DNA of 9,201 nt from CAJQQK01 sp049116495 (GTDB lineage Bacteria > Pseudomonadota > Alphaproteobacteria > Rhizobiales > Hyphomicrobiaceae), in NCBI GenBank assembly GCA_049116495.1, contig JAGDYV010000184.1:1-9201 (forward strand). The letters are read 5' to 3'. How positions within the stretch are numbered: position 1 is the first letter of the stretch; every line of letters begins with the position of its first letter. Made by a program: the position numbers and the translations under genes. Positions 1 to 5,934 of the stretch are shown one piece after another. Under the pieces are notes generated by a model, which saw nothing but the letters and a program-made list of their open reading frames with translations, was not told the DNA's origin and ran no database searches.

Positions 1-155
1 ATGGGTTTTCCGGCCAGGACTACTTTCCCGATGAGATCGAACGCGAGACCTACTACGATCCACCTGAACGCGGATTCGAACGAGAGCTGCGCAAGCGCCT
101 GACCTATTTCGAAGGACGGCGCCGCAAGAAAAATATAGGGAGCAATGAGCAATGA
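1..155 (+). CDS. rarA: Replication-associated recombination protein A (RarA/MgsA), C-terminal end only
   Basis: The window opens inside this gene; the reading frame begins at base 3 and ends at TGA 153-155. About 50 codons remain. They read GFSGQDYFPDEIERETYYDP, then PPERGFERELRKRL and a basic tail. This matches what I know of the RarA C-terminus: a YFPD-type segment, then 'YY.P...GFE.ELRKRL'. RarA is an AAA+ ATPase related to clamp loaders that acts at stalled replication forks. The ATPase motifs lie outside the window, so the call rests on the tail alone. The stop overlaps the start of the rhodanese gene by 4 bp (ATGA), suggesting translational coupling. Confidence 0.8.
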   Translation, partial: GFSGQDYFPDEIERETYYDPPERGFERELRKRLTYFEGRRRKKNIGSNEQ

Positions 156-1726
156 CGAAGATGGTTGAACCGACCGAGGTTAAGCAGTGGTTGTCGGACG
201 GCGGTGAGATCGCCTTCATCGACGTGCGGGAGCATGGCCCGTATGGCGACGGTCACCCGTTCTTCGGCATTCCGGTTGCCTACAGCGTCTTTGAGACGCG
301 CCTGGTGGATGTCGTGCCCAACTGTGCGGTACGCATGGTGCTTTACGACAATGCTGACGGGCTTGCCGAAATGGCGGCTGCGCGCGCCGCGGCGCTGGGT
401 TATAGCGACATTTCGATCATGGCTGGCGGTGCGCCGGCCTGGGGCGCTGCGGGTTTCACGCTTTATGAAGGCGTCAACCTGCCAAGCAAGACGTTTGGCG
501 AGTTGCTCGAAATTGAGCGCCACACACCGCGCAAGTCGTCCGAAGAGGTCGTGGCGTTGGCCAAGGAAAACGCCAACCATGTCATCGTCGACGGGCGCCC
601 CTGGGCGGAGTACACCAAGTTCAACATTCCAGGTGGGATCTGCTGCCCCAATGGCGAACTTGCGCTGCGCATCAAGGAGATCGTTCCCGATCCGGAGACC
701 ACGATCATCGTCAACTGCGCCGGCCGCACGCGCTCCATCCTTGGCGCCCAGACGCTCATCGACATGGGCGTGCCCAATCCGGTTTACGCACTTGAGAATG
801 GCACGCAGGGCTGGTTCCTTGCTGGCTTGGACCGCGAGGAGGGTGCCAACCGATCGTATCCGGACGCGCCAAAGTCGCCGGCCGAGCTTGACGCCCTGCG
901 TGCGCAATCCAAGGCGCGTGCCGCTGCAACCGGCGTGCCCTATGCCTTGGCAGAACAAGCTGGCGCGTGGCTCGCTGATGGCAATCGCACAACCTATCTG
1001 TTTGATGTTCGCACGCATGAGGAATTCGCAGCCGATGGCGTCGCCGGCAGTCGGCATGCACCGGGCGGGCAACTTGTTCAAGCCACCGACCAATGGGTTG
1101 GTGTGCGCGGCGCTCGGTTGATCGTTATGGATGATGACATGATCCGCGCGCCCATGGTCGCCCACTGGCTCCATCAGTTGGGCCACGAGGTTTACATTCT
1201 TGAGGGCGGCATCGATGCGGCACGCGGCCTGGCACTTGCCCCGTCGGCGTCTTTCGAGCCGGAACGGCTGCCAGCCGTTTCAGCAGCTGACGTTGCGTCG
1301 CAACTGGACAACGCCCAACTCGTCGATGTGCGAGCCGCTATGACCTATCGCGCCGGACATATCGACGGCGCACGATGGTCCATTCGCCCGCGGCTTGACC
1401 GTCTCGGCCTTGAGACGGGGCGACCTGTTGTCCTCATTGCGCCAAGCAGCGCGACGGCTGCGCTTGCGGCGCAACGGCTTGGCGAGCTTGGCCACACCGA
1501 TATCCGCCACCTCCAGGGTGACGCGACGGCCTGGCAGGCGGCCGGCCTTAAGATTGTTGCGACACCAAACGATCCGCCGGACGCCGAGTGCATCGATTTC
1601 CTTTTCCACACCCACCAGCGCAACGATGGCGACGAAGCCGCGGCCCGCGCCTATCTCGCCTGGGAGCTGGGACTGGTCGATCAAATGGACGCGCAGGAAC
1701 GCGCATCGTTCCGGATCGCGCATTGA
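152..1726 (+). CDS. Four-domain rhodanese-like sulfurtransferase with a single catalytic cysteine
   Basis: This 524-residue protein has four consecutive rhodanese-like units at roughly 5-105, 127-230, 262-360 and 372-470. Each begins near a D-(V/G)-R motif: DVRE at 24, DGRP at 147, DVRT at 285, DVRA at 392. Only the second has the active-site loop with cysteine, CAGRTRS at 189-195. The matching loops are YDNADG (65-70), MDDDMIRA (326-333) and APSSAT (430-435), without cysteine, so three domains are probably structural or substrate-binding. The last ~50 residues (IDFLFHTHQR, then YLAWELGLVDQM) are outside the repeats. No signal peptide or membrane helix is seen, so it should be cytoplasmic. 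Rhodaneses carry sulfane sulfur as a cysteine persulfide; the acceptor here is unknown. The start at 152 has GGGAG at 138-142, and the ATG overlaps the rarA stop. Similar multi-rhodanese proteins occur near cysteine-dioxygenase-like genes, and one lies at 2948-3472. Confidence 0.88.
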   Translation: MTKMVEPTEVKQWLSDGGEIAFIDVREHGPYGDGHPFFGIPVAYSVFETRLVDVVPNCAVRMVLYDNADGLAEMAAARAAALGYSDISIMAGGAPAWGAAGFTLYEGVNLPSKTFGELLEIERHTPRKSSEEVVALAKENANHVIVDGRPWAEYTKFNIPGGICCPNGELALRIKEIVPDPETTIIVNCAGRTRSILGAQTLIDMGVPNPVYALENGTQGWFLAGLDREEGANRSYPDAPKSPAELDALRAQSKARAAATGVPYALAEQAGAWLADGNRTTYLFDVRTHEEFAADGVAGSRHAPGGQLVQATDQWVGVRGARLIVMDDDMIRAPMVAHWLHQLGHEVYILEGGIDAARGLALAPSASFEPERLPAVSAADVASQLDNAQLVDVRAAMTYRAGHIDGARWSIRPRLDRLGLETGRPVVLIAPSSATAALAAQRLGELGHTDIRHLQGDATAWQAAGLKIVATPNDPPDAECIDFLFHTHQRNDGDEAAARAYLAWELGLVDQMDAQERASFRIAH

Positions 1727-2176
1727 GGGGCATGTTTAACGCGACGATCAGCGGCGCTGGGCCACGACGCGCCCGGCATCACACTTGGTGCCCGATCCGA
1801 GCCGAAAGCCGTTGCTGGGGCTAGGCGCTCTAATTGAGCAAGTTTACCAAGCTGGATCTGTAGGCATGCCAAGCCTTTCGAGACTTCCTGGCGAGGCTTG
1901 GGTCCGCGAGAACGATGTCGCAATAGCCCAATAGCTCTTCCACCTCATCTCTATCCAGCAGCGATATATCGCTCTGGAAGAGACCAAAGTCCCGCACGCG
2001 CATCTGACTTCGCTTGTCAGCCTGATATTGCTTATCCTGACGACCACCTTTCATAGGTTTGACTATGATTTGACGAACAAGAATTTCAAGAAACTTCAAG
2101 GAGGTCGGTAAACGACGGGTCGGTCGTACGAAAGGACGGCGCTGAAAACCTCCCATCGATCGGCTTGAGGGGCTCT
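1727..2176. other. 450-bp spacer between the rhodanese gene and the HAD gene, locally AT-richer
   Basis: This lies between the plus-strand rhodanese gene and the minus-strand HAD phosphatase gene, which converge on it. About 1900-2100 is visibly AT-richer than the rest of the window. The only coding candidate is the doubtful minus-strand ORF at 1830-2156. I see no tRNA, no clear repeat and no strong intrinsic terminator. A short GGGC...GCCC pairing near 1757-1775 is too weak to call. Confidence 0.5.
1830..2156 (-). CDS. Doubtful small hypothetical protein
   Basis: An open frame of 108 codons begins 20 bp after the stop of the HAD gene on the same strand. I recognise no family. The second half looks protein-like: an acidic stretch with DISLLDRDEVEELLGYCDIV, then a basic helix-prone tail (SLARKSRKAWHAYRSSLVN). 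The first ~20 codons are arginine/proline-rich and less convincing. An internal ATG at 2054 would give about 74 residues. Neither start has a recognisable ribosome binding site. Base composition is more AT-rich than the neighbours, which could mean transferred DNA or simply non-coding spacer. It could be a real orphan gene, a decayed one, or chance; I lean slightly against. Confidence 0.33.
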   Translation of the reverse strand: MGGFQRRPFVRPTRRLPTSLKFLEILVRQIIVKPMKGGRQDKQYQADKRSQMRVRDFGLFQSDISLLDRDEVEELLGYCDIVLADPSLARKSRKAWHAYRSSLVNLLN

Positions 2177-2836
2177 TTAGACAGGGCCGAGATTGAGCAG
2201 CTTAGGCAGGGCGGCCATGTCGTCGAACGGTGTCGCGCCGGCATCGAGCAGACGTTGTCTTGATGTCGTGGCGCAATAGCCAAAGCAACGGATCCCGGCC
2301 GCTCTGGAGCCGCAAGCACCGCTGTAACTGTCTTCAATGACGACCGCGTCTTCCGGCGCGGCGTTCATCGCGCGTGCCGCGTGCAAAAAGAGGCCGGGCG
2401 CCGGCTTGGCATGTTGCATCCCGATCACGTGCGGTGTGTAGATGCGACCCGCCATACGCTGCCACAAACCGGAGGGGGTGAGCGTGATCTCCATCTTCTT
2501 CATCGGACCATTTGAGCCGATGCAGTAGGGTATGTCGGATCGATCCAATTGATCGAGGACGTCCACAATGCCTGGCAACAGGTCAACGCCTTCGGCAAGG
2601 CGCGCGAACATTTCCTGGTAAATCTCATCGATCCAGTTGTCAGGCAGATCGTAACCCGCGGCGCGCGCCTGACGGCCGACATCCGCCATGGTGCCGCCAA
2701 CAAACTTAGCGATGCACTGCTCCGCCGAGATGGCGGCTCCATAGCGCGACAGGTTGGCCGCTACGACGTCATTGGTCGCCCCTTCGCTATCGACCAGCAC
2801 GCCATCACAATCAAAGATCACGAGCTTTGGAGGCAT
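2177..2836 (-). CDS. HAD-superfamily hydrolase, subfamily IA (phosphatase/phosphoglucomutase-like)
   Basis: Typical haloacid-dehalogenase fold enzyme of ~220 residues. Counting from the upstream GTG, motif I is FDCDGVLVDSE, with nucleophile Asp12 and acid/base Asp14. Motif II is the IGSNG stretch (Ser111). Motif III is Lys147 in AKPAPG. Motif IV is VIEDSYSG, with the Mg-binding pair Glu171/Asp172. A helical cap (about residues 22-90) lies between motifs I and II, as in subfamily IA. Such enzymes hydrolyse or isomerise small phosphorylated metabolites in the cytoplasm; the substrate cannot be read from sequence. The start is uncertain: the ATG at 2836 follows GTGAG at short spacing, while a GTG at 2845 would add three residues. 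It is a different subgroup from the other HAD enzyme in this window. It is encoded on the same strand as the upstream cupin gene, 111 bp away. Confidence 0.88.
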   Translation of the reverse strand: MPPKLVIFDCDGVLVDSEGATNDVVAANLSRYGAAISAEQCIAKFVGGTMADVGRQARAAGYDLPDNWIDEIYQEMFARLAEGVDLLPGIVDVLDQLDRSDIPYCIGSNGPMKKMEITLTPSGLWQRMAGRIYTPHVIGMQHAKPAPGLFLHAARAMNAAPEDAVVIEDSYSGACGSRAAGIRCFGYCATTSRQRLLDAGATPFDDMAALPKLLNLGPV

Positions 2837-2910
2837 AGGGCTCACGATAGTAAGGGTGGCGAGCGCCGCGCGTTGGCCGCTGACGACCGGGCCTTGCGCT
2901 CACCTACATG

Positions 2911-2930
2911 TCAAAATCTCAAAACTGAGA
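2911..2930 (-). terminator. Weak intrinsic terminator candidate after the cupin gene
   Basis: Read on the minus strand just past the cupin stop there is a short stem TCTCA-GTTT-TGAGA (2917-2930), followed directly by TTTTGAC. A 5-bp stem with a short T run is weak, but the position, 18 bp after the stop codon, is right. Confidence 0.3.
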
Positions 2931-2947
2931 CGGAGTGCCGGAACAGG

Positions 2948-3472
2948 CTACTTCTTCGCGATATTGGAGCGCTGGACGTGATCCAGGTTAGAGCCCTCAA
3001 TGCGGATCAGTTTGACCGGCTTGACGCGGTTCGGAGAGTGCACATCGCCGACATCGTAGACCTTGGCATCGCCGGGGTTCATCGCGTAGACCCGCTCTGC
3101 TTCGACGAGGTGTGGCTTGTCGCCGGTCCCGCGTTCGACGATTTTCCAGTCGGTCATTTCGGTTTGGCCGACCGCCTGGCCATAGATCGCCCAGCTTGAG
3201 CCGTGATCGTGCGGTTCACCAATCGCTTCGCCATCGTAAACATGGCCGCAGATGCAAAACCCGGTCTCATCATCTTCGAAGAGTACTTCGCGTGGGTGCT
3301 CGCCCGGTGCACGGTCTTTCAGGTGCTCCTCGACGAATTCCTTGTCGAGAAGTGCGCGAGATACCAATGATGCGACCTTGTTCTTGCCGTCCATCCCGGA
3401 ATCGGCCTTCAACGCCGCGCGAATGTCATTGGCCAAGGCATCAAGAGTATAGGATTGCGTATCTACGGTCAT
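2948..3472 (-). CDS. Thiol-dioxygenase-like cupin (cysteine dioxygenase superfamily, atypical)
   Basis: A 174-residue cytoplasmic cupin. The first cupin motif is GEPHDHGSSWAIYG (85-98), giving metal ligands His88 and His90; the third ligand is His145 in GDVHSPNRV. This three-histidine iron site and the HDHG-x-x-W pattern are those of bacterial cysteine dioxygenase-like proteins, which oxidise thiols such as cysteine or 3-mercaptopropionate to sulfinates. The position of the mammalian cross-linking cysteine is Ala95. The usual S-x-H-x-Y strand near the C-terminus is replaced by KLIRIEGSNLDHV, so substrate or chemistry may differ and a classical CDO activity is not assured. The start at 3472 has GGAG six bases upstream. 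In-frame ATGs at 3484 and 3502 are disfavoured, the latter lying inside the probable -10 box. It is transcribed divergently from the Tae4-like gene. A rhodanese gene nearby suggests sulfur metabolism. Confidence 0.75.
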   Translation of the reverse strand: MTVDTQSYTLDALANDIRAALKADSGMDGKNKVASLVSRALLDKEFVEEHLKDRAPGEHPREVLFEDDETGFCICGHVYDGEAIGEPHDHGSSWAIYGQAVGQTEMTDWKIVERGTGDKPHLVEAERVYAMNPGDAKVYDVGDVHSPNRVKPVKLIRIEGSNLDHVQRSNIAKK

Positions 3473-3500
3473 AACGGTCTCCATGTCAGAATCTAGGTTC

Positions 3501-3529
3501 ATTGAAGGCCTGGCGAGAGTGCTTGTCAA
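3501..3529 (-). promoter_or_regulatory. Sigma-70-type promoter for the cupin gene
   Basis: On the minus strand TTGACA (3524-3529) is a perfect -35 box. A 17-base spacer leads to TTCAAT (3501-3506), a 4/6 match to the -10 consensus. Transcription would begin near 3494, leaving a leader of about 22 bases with GGAG before the ATG at 3472. Confidence 0.5.
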
Positions 3530-3613
3530 CGCCATCCAGCCAATCATCCGATGATGGACTGCCTTCGATATGACGATTGCTCCACAATGCTTCAATGTTG
3601 CCCAGAATGGTCT

Positions 3614-3619
3614 TATAGT
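3614..3619 (+). promoter_or_regulatory. Possible -10 element for the Tae4-like gene
   Basis: TATAGT stands about 50 bases before the ATG at 3670, in the divergent intergenic region. At 17-base spacing the -35 position is only TTCAAT (3591-3596), a poor match. The promoter is therefore tentative. Confidence 0.25.
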
Positions 3620-3669
3620 CTTAGGGAGAACCTGGGCATCCGCGCCCATCGCCGGGAGTGAGCACCAAC

Positions 3670-4224
3670 ATGGCCGATAAGGTCGAATTCAAGGATCTCT
3701 GGTACGGGCATCCGATCAACGAAAGCGTGCAAACGCCTTGCATTGCACCACGCGATGGCGTCTATCACGGGCGGTCGGCGCGCAAGGGGTTTCCGACTTT
3801 TGCCAATCAATGTGCCATTCGCATGGGGGTATCGCTCAAACGGGCAGGTGTTCAGCCAGGCCAGGTGACCGGCTGTCTGACGTGCTCGGCGCATGGGCCC
3901 GAGCATATGCACTATATCCGCGCGCATGAAGTGGCCAGCGCGTTGGCACGAGGGAACATTCAGGGTATCGGCCCGACGGAGAAAATCGTCGCCAAGGATG
4001 TTGCTGAGTTTTATCCGCAGCTGTTCGGGCGGACCGGCATCATTTTCATCAAGGACTACTGGCGTCGTTCAGGCGAGGCGCCCGGCCGCGGCACGGGCGA
4101 TCATGTCGACGTATGGAACGGCTACCGTTCATCGGCAAAGTGGCTGATGGAGTGGTTTTCATGGCTTGGCTACTATTCGAACTATGCAGAAGCCAAAGAG
4201 ATCTGGTTTTGGGAAGTGAAGTAG
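3670..4224 (+). CDS. Tae4-like peptidoglycan amidase (type VI secretion amidase effector family)
   Basis: A 184-residue protein matching the Tae4 family as I know it. It has an N-terminal FKDLWYGHP segment, the catalytic-cysteine motif ANQCAIRMGVSLKRAG (Cys48), the middle motif HYIRAHEVASALARG (81-95), a GIIFIKDYW strand, then GDHVDVWNG with the probable catalytic His145, and a WFW C-terminus. Tae4 enzymes are papain-like NlpC/P60-related endopeptidases that cut the D-Glu-mDAP bond of peptidoglycan in rival cells. As in such effectors there is no signal peptide. The third catalytic Asp of characterised Tae4 is not at the matching place (Ala156); Asp147 might substitute. A CLTC pair (69-72) is unusual. 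ATG 3670 is preferred, with GGGAG at 3654-3658 upstream; a GTG at 3658 overlaps that site. No VgrG, Hcp or other secretion gene is present here. A small membrane protein follows after 35 bp. Confidence 0.78.
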   Translation: MADKVEFKDLWYGHPINESVQTPCIAPRDGVYHGRSARKGFPTFANQCAIRMGVSLKRAGVQPGQVTGCLTCSAHGPEHMHYIRAHEVASALARGNIQGIGPTEKIVAKDVAEFYPQLFGRTGIIFIKDYWRRSGEAPGRGTGDHVDVWNGYRSSAKWLMEWFSWLGYYSNYAEAKEIWFWEVK

Positions 4225-4259
4225 CTGCTGTGCGCTGACCGGCTGCGGGGAGACAGGTC

Positions 4260-4496
4260 ATGAGATACGTTCTGGCGATGCTGTGCGGTGCGATAAGCGC
4301 GGCAATAGCTGCGACTTTTATAAGCGGCCCCGTCGCCAGCTGGGTATCATCGCAGTTCATCTATGAATCGCCGGATGGTCAAAATGATGTTGAGCAAATG
4401 GCCTTTCTCGGTGTTTTGATCGTTGCTATGGCTATCGGCTGGGCCATTGGCTGGGCTATCGGTACACCCTACGCGCGCCGCGAGCGTCTCGATTGA
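4260..4496 (+). CDS. Small two-helix membrane protein, possible partner of the Tae4-like amidase
   Basis: The 78-residue product has two hydrophobic helices, about residues 3-27 and 48-69. They are joined by a polar acidic stretch (FIYESPDGQNDVEQ), with a basic C-terminus (ARRERLD). By the positive-inside rule both ends would be cytoplasmic and the loop periplasmic. The second helix contains the glycine-spaced repeat GWAIGWAIG, typical of helix packing. GGGGAG at 4247-4252 gives a good ribosome binding site seven bases before the ATG. It starts 35 bp after the amidase gene on the same strand, so co-transcription is likely. I recognise no family. The position suggests an immunity protein, but known Tai4 immunity proteins are soluble periplasmic proteins and this is not one of them, so the role is inference only. 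Confidence 0.72.
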   Translation: MRYVLAMLCGAISAAIAATFISGPVASWVSSQFIYESPDGQNDVEQMAFLGVLIVAMAIGWAIGWAIGTPYARRERLD

Positions 4497-4499
4497 GTG

Positions 4500-4537
4500 C
4501 GGCTCCTATAGATTAACGCTGCCTCCGATTGGAGCCG
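4500..4537 (+). promoter_or_regulatory. Leader hairpin before crcB
   Basis: CGGCTCC (4500-4506) and GGAGCCG (4531-4537) form a perfect 7-bp stem with a 24-base loop, ending 15 bases before the crcB start. There is no T run after it, so it is not a typical intrinsic terminator. I do not see the fluoride riboswitch consensus. It may be a local control structure or end the upstream transcript. Confidence 0.3.
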
Positions 4538-4552
4538 GCTGGATCGTTTGAC

Positions 4553-4933
4553 ATGCGACTACTCTTGCTGGCCTGCGCCGGTGGCGCGATCGGCGCCGGT
4601 TTGCGGCATCTCGTCAACACCGGCGCTGTGCGTCTGCTTGGCATTGGGCTGCCGTGGGGCACGGTCGTCGTTAACGTTGTCGGCTCCTTCTTGATGGGGT
4701 TACTGGTTGAGGCATTGGCGCTGCGCTTCGATGGCTCCCCGGAGCTCAGGGTGTTCCTTGCGACCGGAATTCTCGGCGGTCTCACGACGTTTTCGGCATT
4801 TTCGCTTGACTTCGTCGTGCTGCTTCAGCGCGGCGATCACGTCGCAGGGGCACTATATTTGCTCGGTTCCGTATCGATCTCGATCCTGGCCCTCTTTGCC
4901 GGCCTTGCTGCAGGGCGTATGATATTTGCATGA
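4553..4933 (+). CDS. crcB: Fluoride ion channel CrcB/Fluc
   Basis: At 126 residues this is the usual length for the Fluc family, with four membrane helices. Signature segments are clear: GGAIGAGLRH (10-19), WGTVVVNVVGSFLMG (35-49, with conserved Asn41), and GILGGLTTFSAFSLD (72-86), which contains the phenylalanines (80, 83) that line the fluoride pore. The product exports toxic fluoride across the inner membrane as a dual-topology dimer, so a single gene is sufficient. The ATG at 4553 is chosen; a TTG at 4529 would add eight polar residues and lies in a hairpin. Its stop overlaps the start of the pseudouridine synthase gene by 4 bp, so the two are probably translated together. Confidence 0.95.
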   Translation: MRLLLLACAGGAIGAGLRHLVNTGAVRLLGIGLPWGTVVVNVVGSFLMGLLVEALALRFDGSPELRVFLATGILGGLTTFSAFSLDFVVLLQRGDHVAGALYLLGSVSISILALFAGLAAGRMIFA

Positions 4934-5922
4934 ACGACACACCTGCCAAACCCATCGAGATCGCCAAGGATGAACAAGGCTTGCGCCTCGACCGTTGGTT
5001 CCGCTTGCGTTATCCGGACCTGACGCATGGTCATCTGCAAAAACTGCTGCGCACCGGCCAGATCCGCCTCGATTCAAAGCGCGTTAAATCCAATGCTCGG
5101 GTTGAGGCCGGCCAGCTTGTCCGTGTCCCGCGCGGTATCCAGCAGGGCGATAAACCGGCGCCGTCCGTCAAGCCGCCGCCAGGGCTCTCGAAACGCGACC
5201 GCGACGAAATCGAACGGATGATCCTGTTCGAAGACGACGCCGTTGTCGTCCTCAACAAGCCGTTTGGCCTGGCTGTTCAAGGCGGGACCGGGACCCGGCG
5301 CCATATCGACGGGCTGCTTGCCGGCATGGCCGACCGTTTCGGTGGCAAGCGTCCACGTCTCGTCCATCGGCTCGACCGCGACACGACCGGCGTGCTGCTG
5401 GTGGCAAAGACCCGCGAGGCGGCCTCGAAACTCGGGCAGATGTTCTCGTCCCGGTCGGCCTCAAAGACGTACTGGGCGCTCGTCAAAGGCGTGCCGCGAC
5501 CGCCGCAGGGAAAAGTTGAAGCGGCGCTTGTCAAAGCGTCGGGCCCCGATGGCGACCGTATTCGCAAATCGGAAGCCGGCGAGCAGGATAAGGCCATGCA
5601 CGCGGCCACGCACTATGCCGTGATCGAAACTGTTGCCAACAAAGCGGCGTGGATGTCGCTGAAACCGGTCACCGGACGGCAGCACCAGCTGCGTGCGCAC
5701 ATGGACATCTTGGGCCACCCGATCGTCGGCGACAACAAATACCCGAGTGATCCTATTTTTGCCGATGGTGAGATCGACGAGATGCTGCACCTGCATGCTC
5801 GCCGTCTGGTGATTCCGCACCCGGTGCTGGCCACCAAGATCGACATAACGGCGCCTCTGCCTGAGCATATGCGCCGTACCTGGAAAACCCTCGGTCTGGA
5901 CCCGGATCGCTATGATGCTTGA
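4930..5922 (+). CDS. rluC: RluA-family 23S rRNA pseudouridine synthase (RluC-like)
   Basis: A 330-residue enzyme with an N-terminal S4 RNA-binding domain (about 17-70, with LDRWFRLRYPDLTHGHLQKL) and an RluA catalytic domain from about 95. The catalytic motif is HRLDRDTTG (146-154), with the essential Asp149 that attacks the uridine ring. Other family blocks are VVVLNKPFGLAVQGG, KTYWALVKG and PVTGRQHQLRAHM. RluC converts three uridines of 23S rRNA (955, 2504, 2580 in E. coli) to pseudouridine. The S4 domain and the basic proline-rich linker (about 70-92) fit RluC or RluD; I favour RluC from the gene neighbourhood, so the exact target sites are less certain than the family. The ATG overlaps the crcB stop (ATGA). 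Confidence 0.9.
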   Translation: MNDTPAKPIEIAKDEQGLRLDRWFRLRYPDLTHGHLQKLLRTGQIRLDSKRVKSNARVEAGQLVRVPRGIQQGDKPAPSVKPPPGLSKRDRDEIERMILFEDDAVVVLNKPFGLAVQGGTGTRRHIDGLLAGMADRFGGKRPRLVHRLDRDTTGVLLVAKTREAASKLGQMFSSRSASKTYWALVKGVPRPPQGKVEAALVKASGPDGDRIRKSEAGEQDKAMHAATHYAVIETVANKAAWMSLKPVTGRQHQLRAHMDILGHPIVGDNKYPSDPIFADGEIDEMLHLHARRLVIPHPVLATKIDITAPLPEHMRRTWKTLGLDPDRYDA

Positions 5923-5934
5923 GCGAGTGCGCGC

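Noticed and set aside
104..1186. 360-codon open frame on the minus strand
   Set aside because: It lies antisense to the rhodanese gene, whose motifs are clear; its product is rich in Arg/Ala/His without any recognisable family. GC-rich third positions keep the opposite frame open.
2097..2103. AAGGAGG, a perfect ribosome-binding sequence on the plus strand
   Set aside because: No ATG, GTG or TTG follows at usable distance with an open frame; taken as chance.
2549..3199. 216-codon open frame on the plus strand
   Set aside because: Antisense to both the HAD phosphatase and the cupin gene, whose catalytic motifs are intact.
4497..4552. Fluoride riboswitch ahead of crcB
   Set aside because: The conserved fluoride-riboswitch sequence blocks are not seen in this short leader; only a simple hairpin is present.
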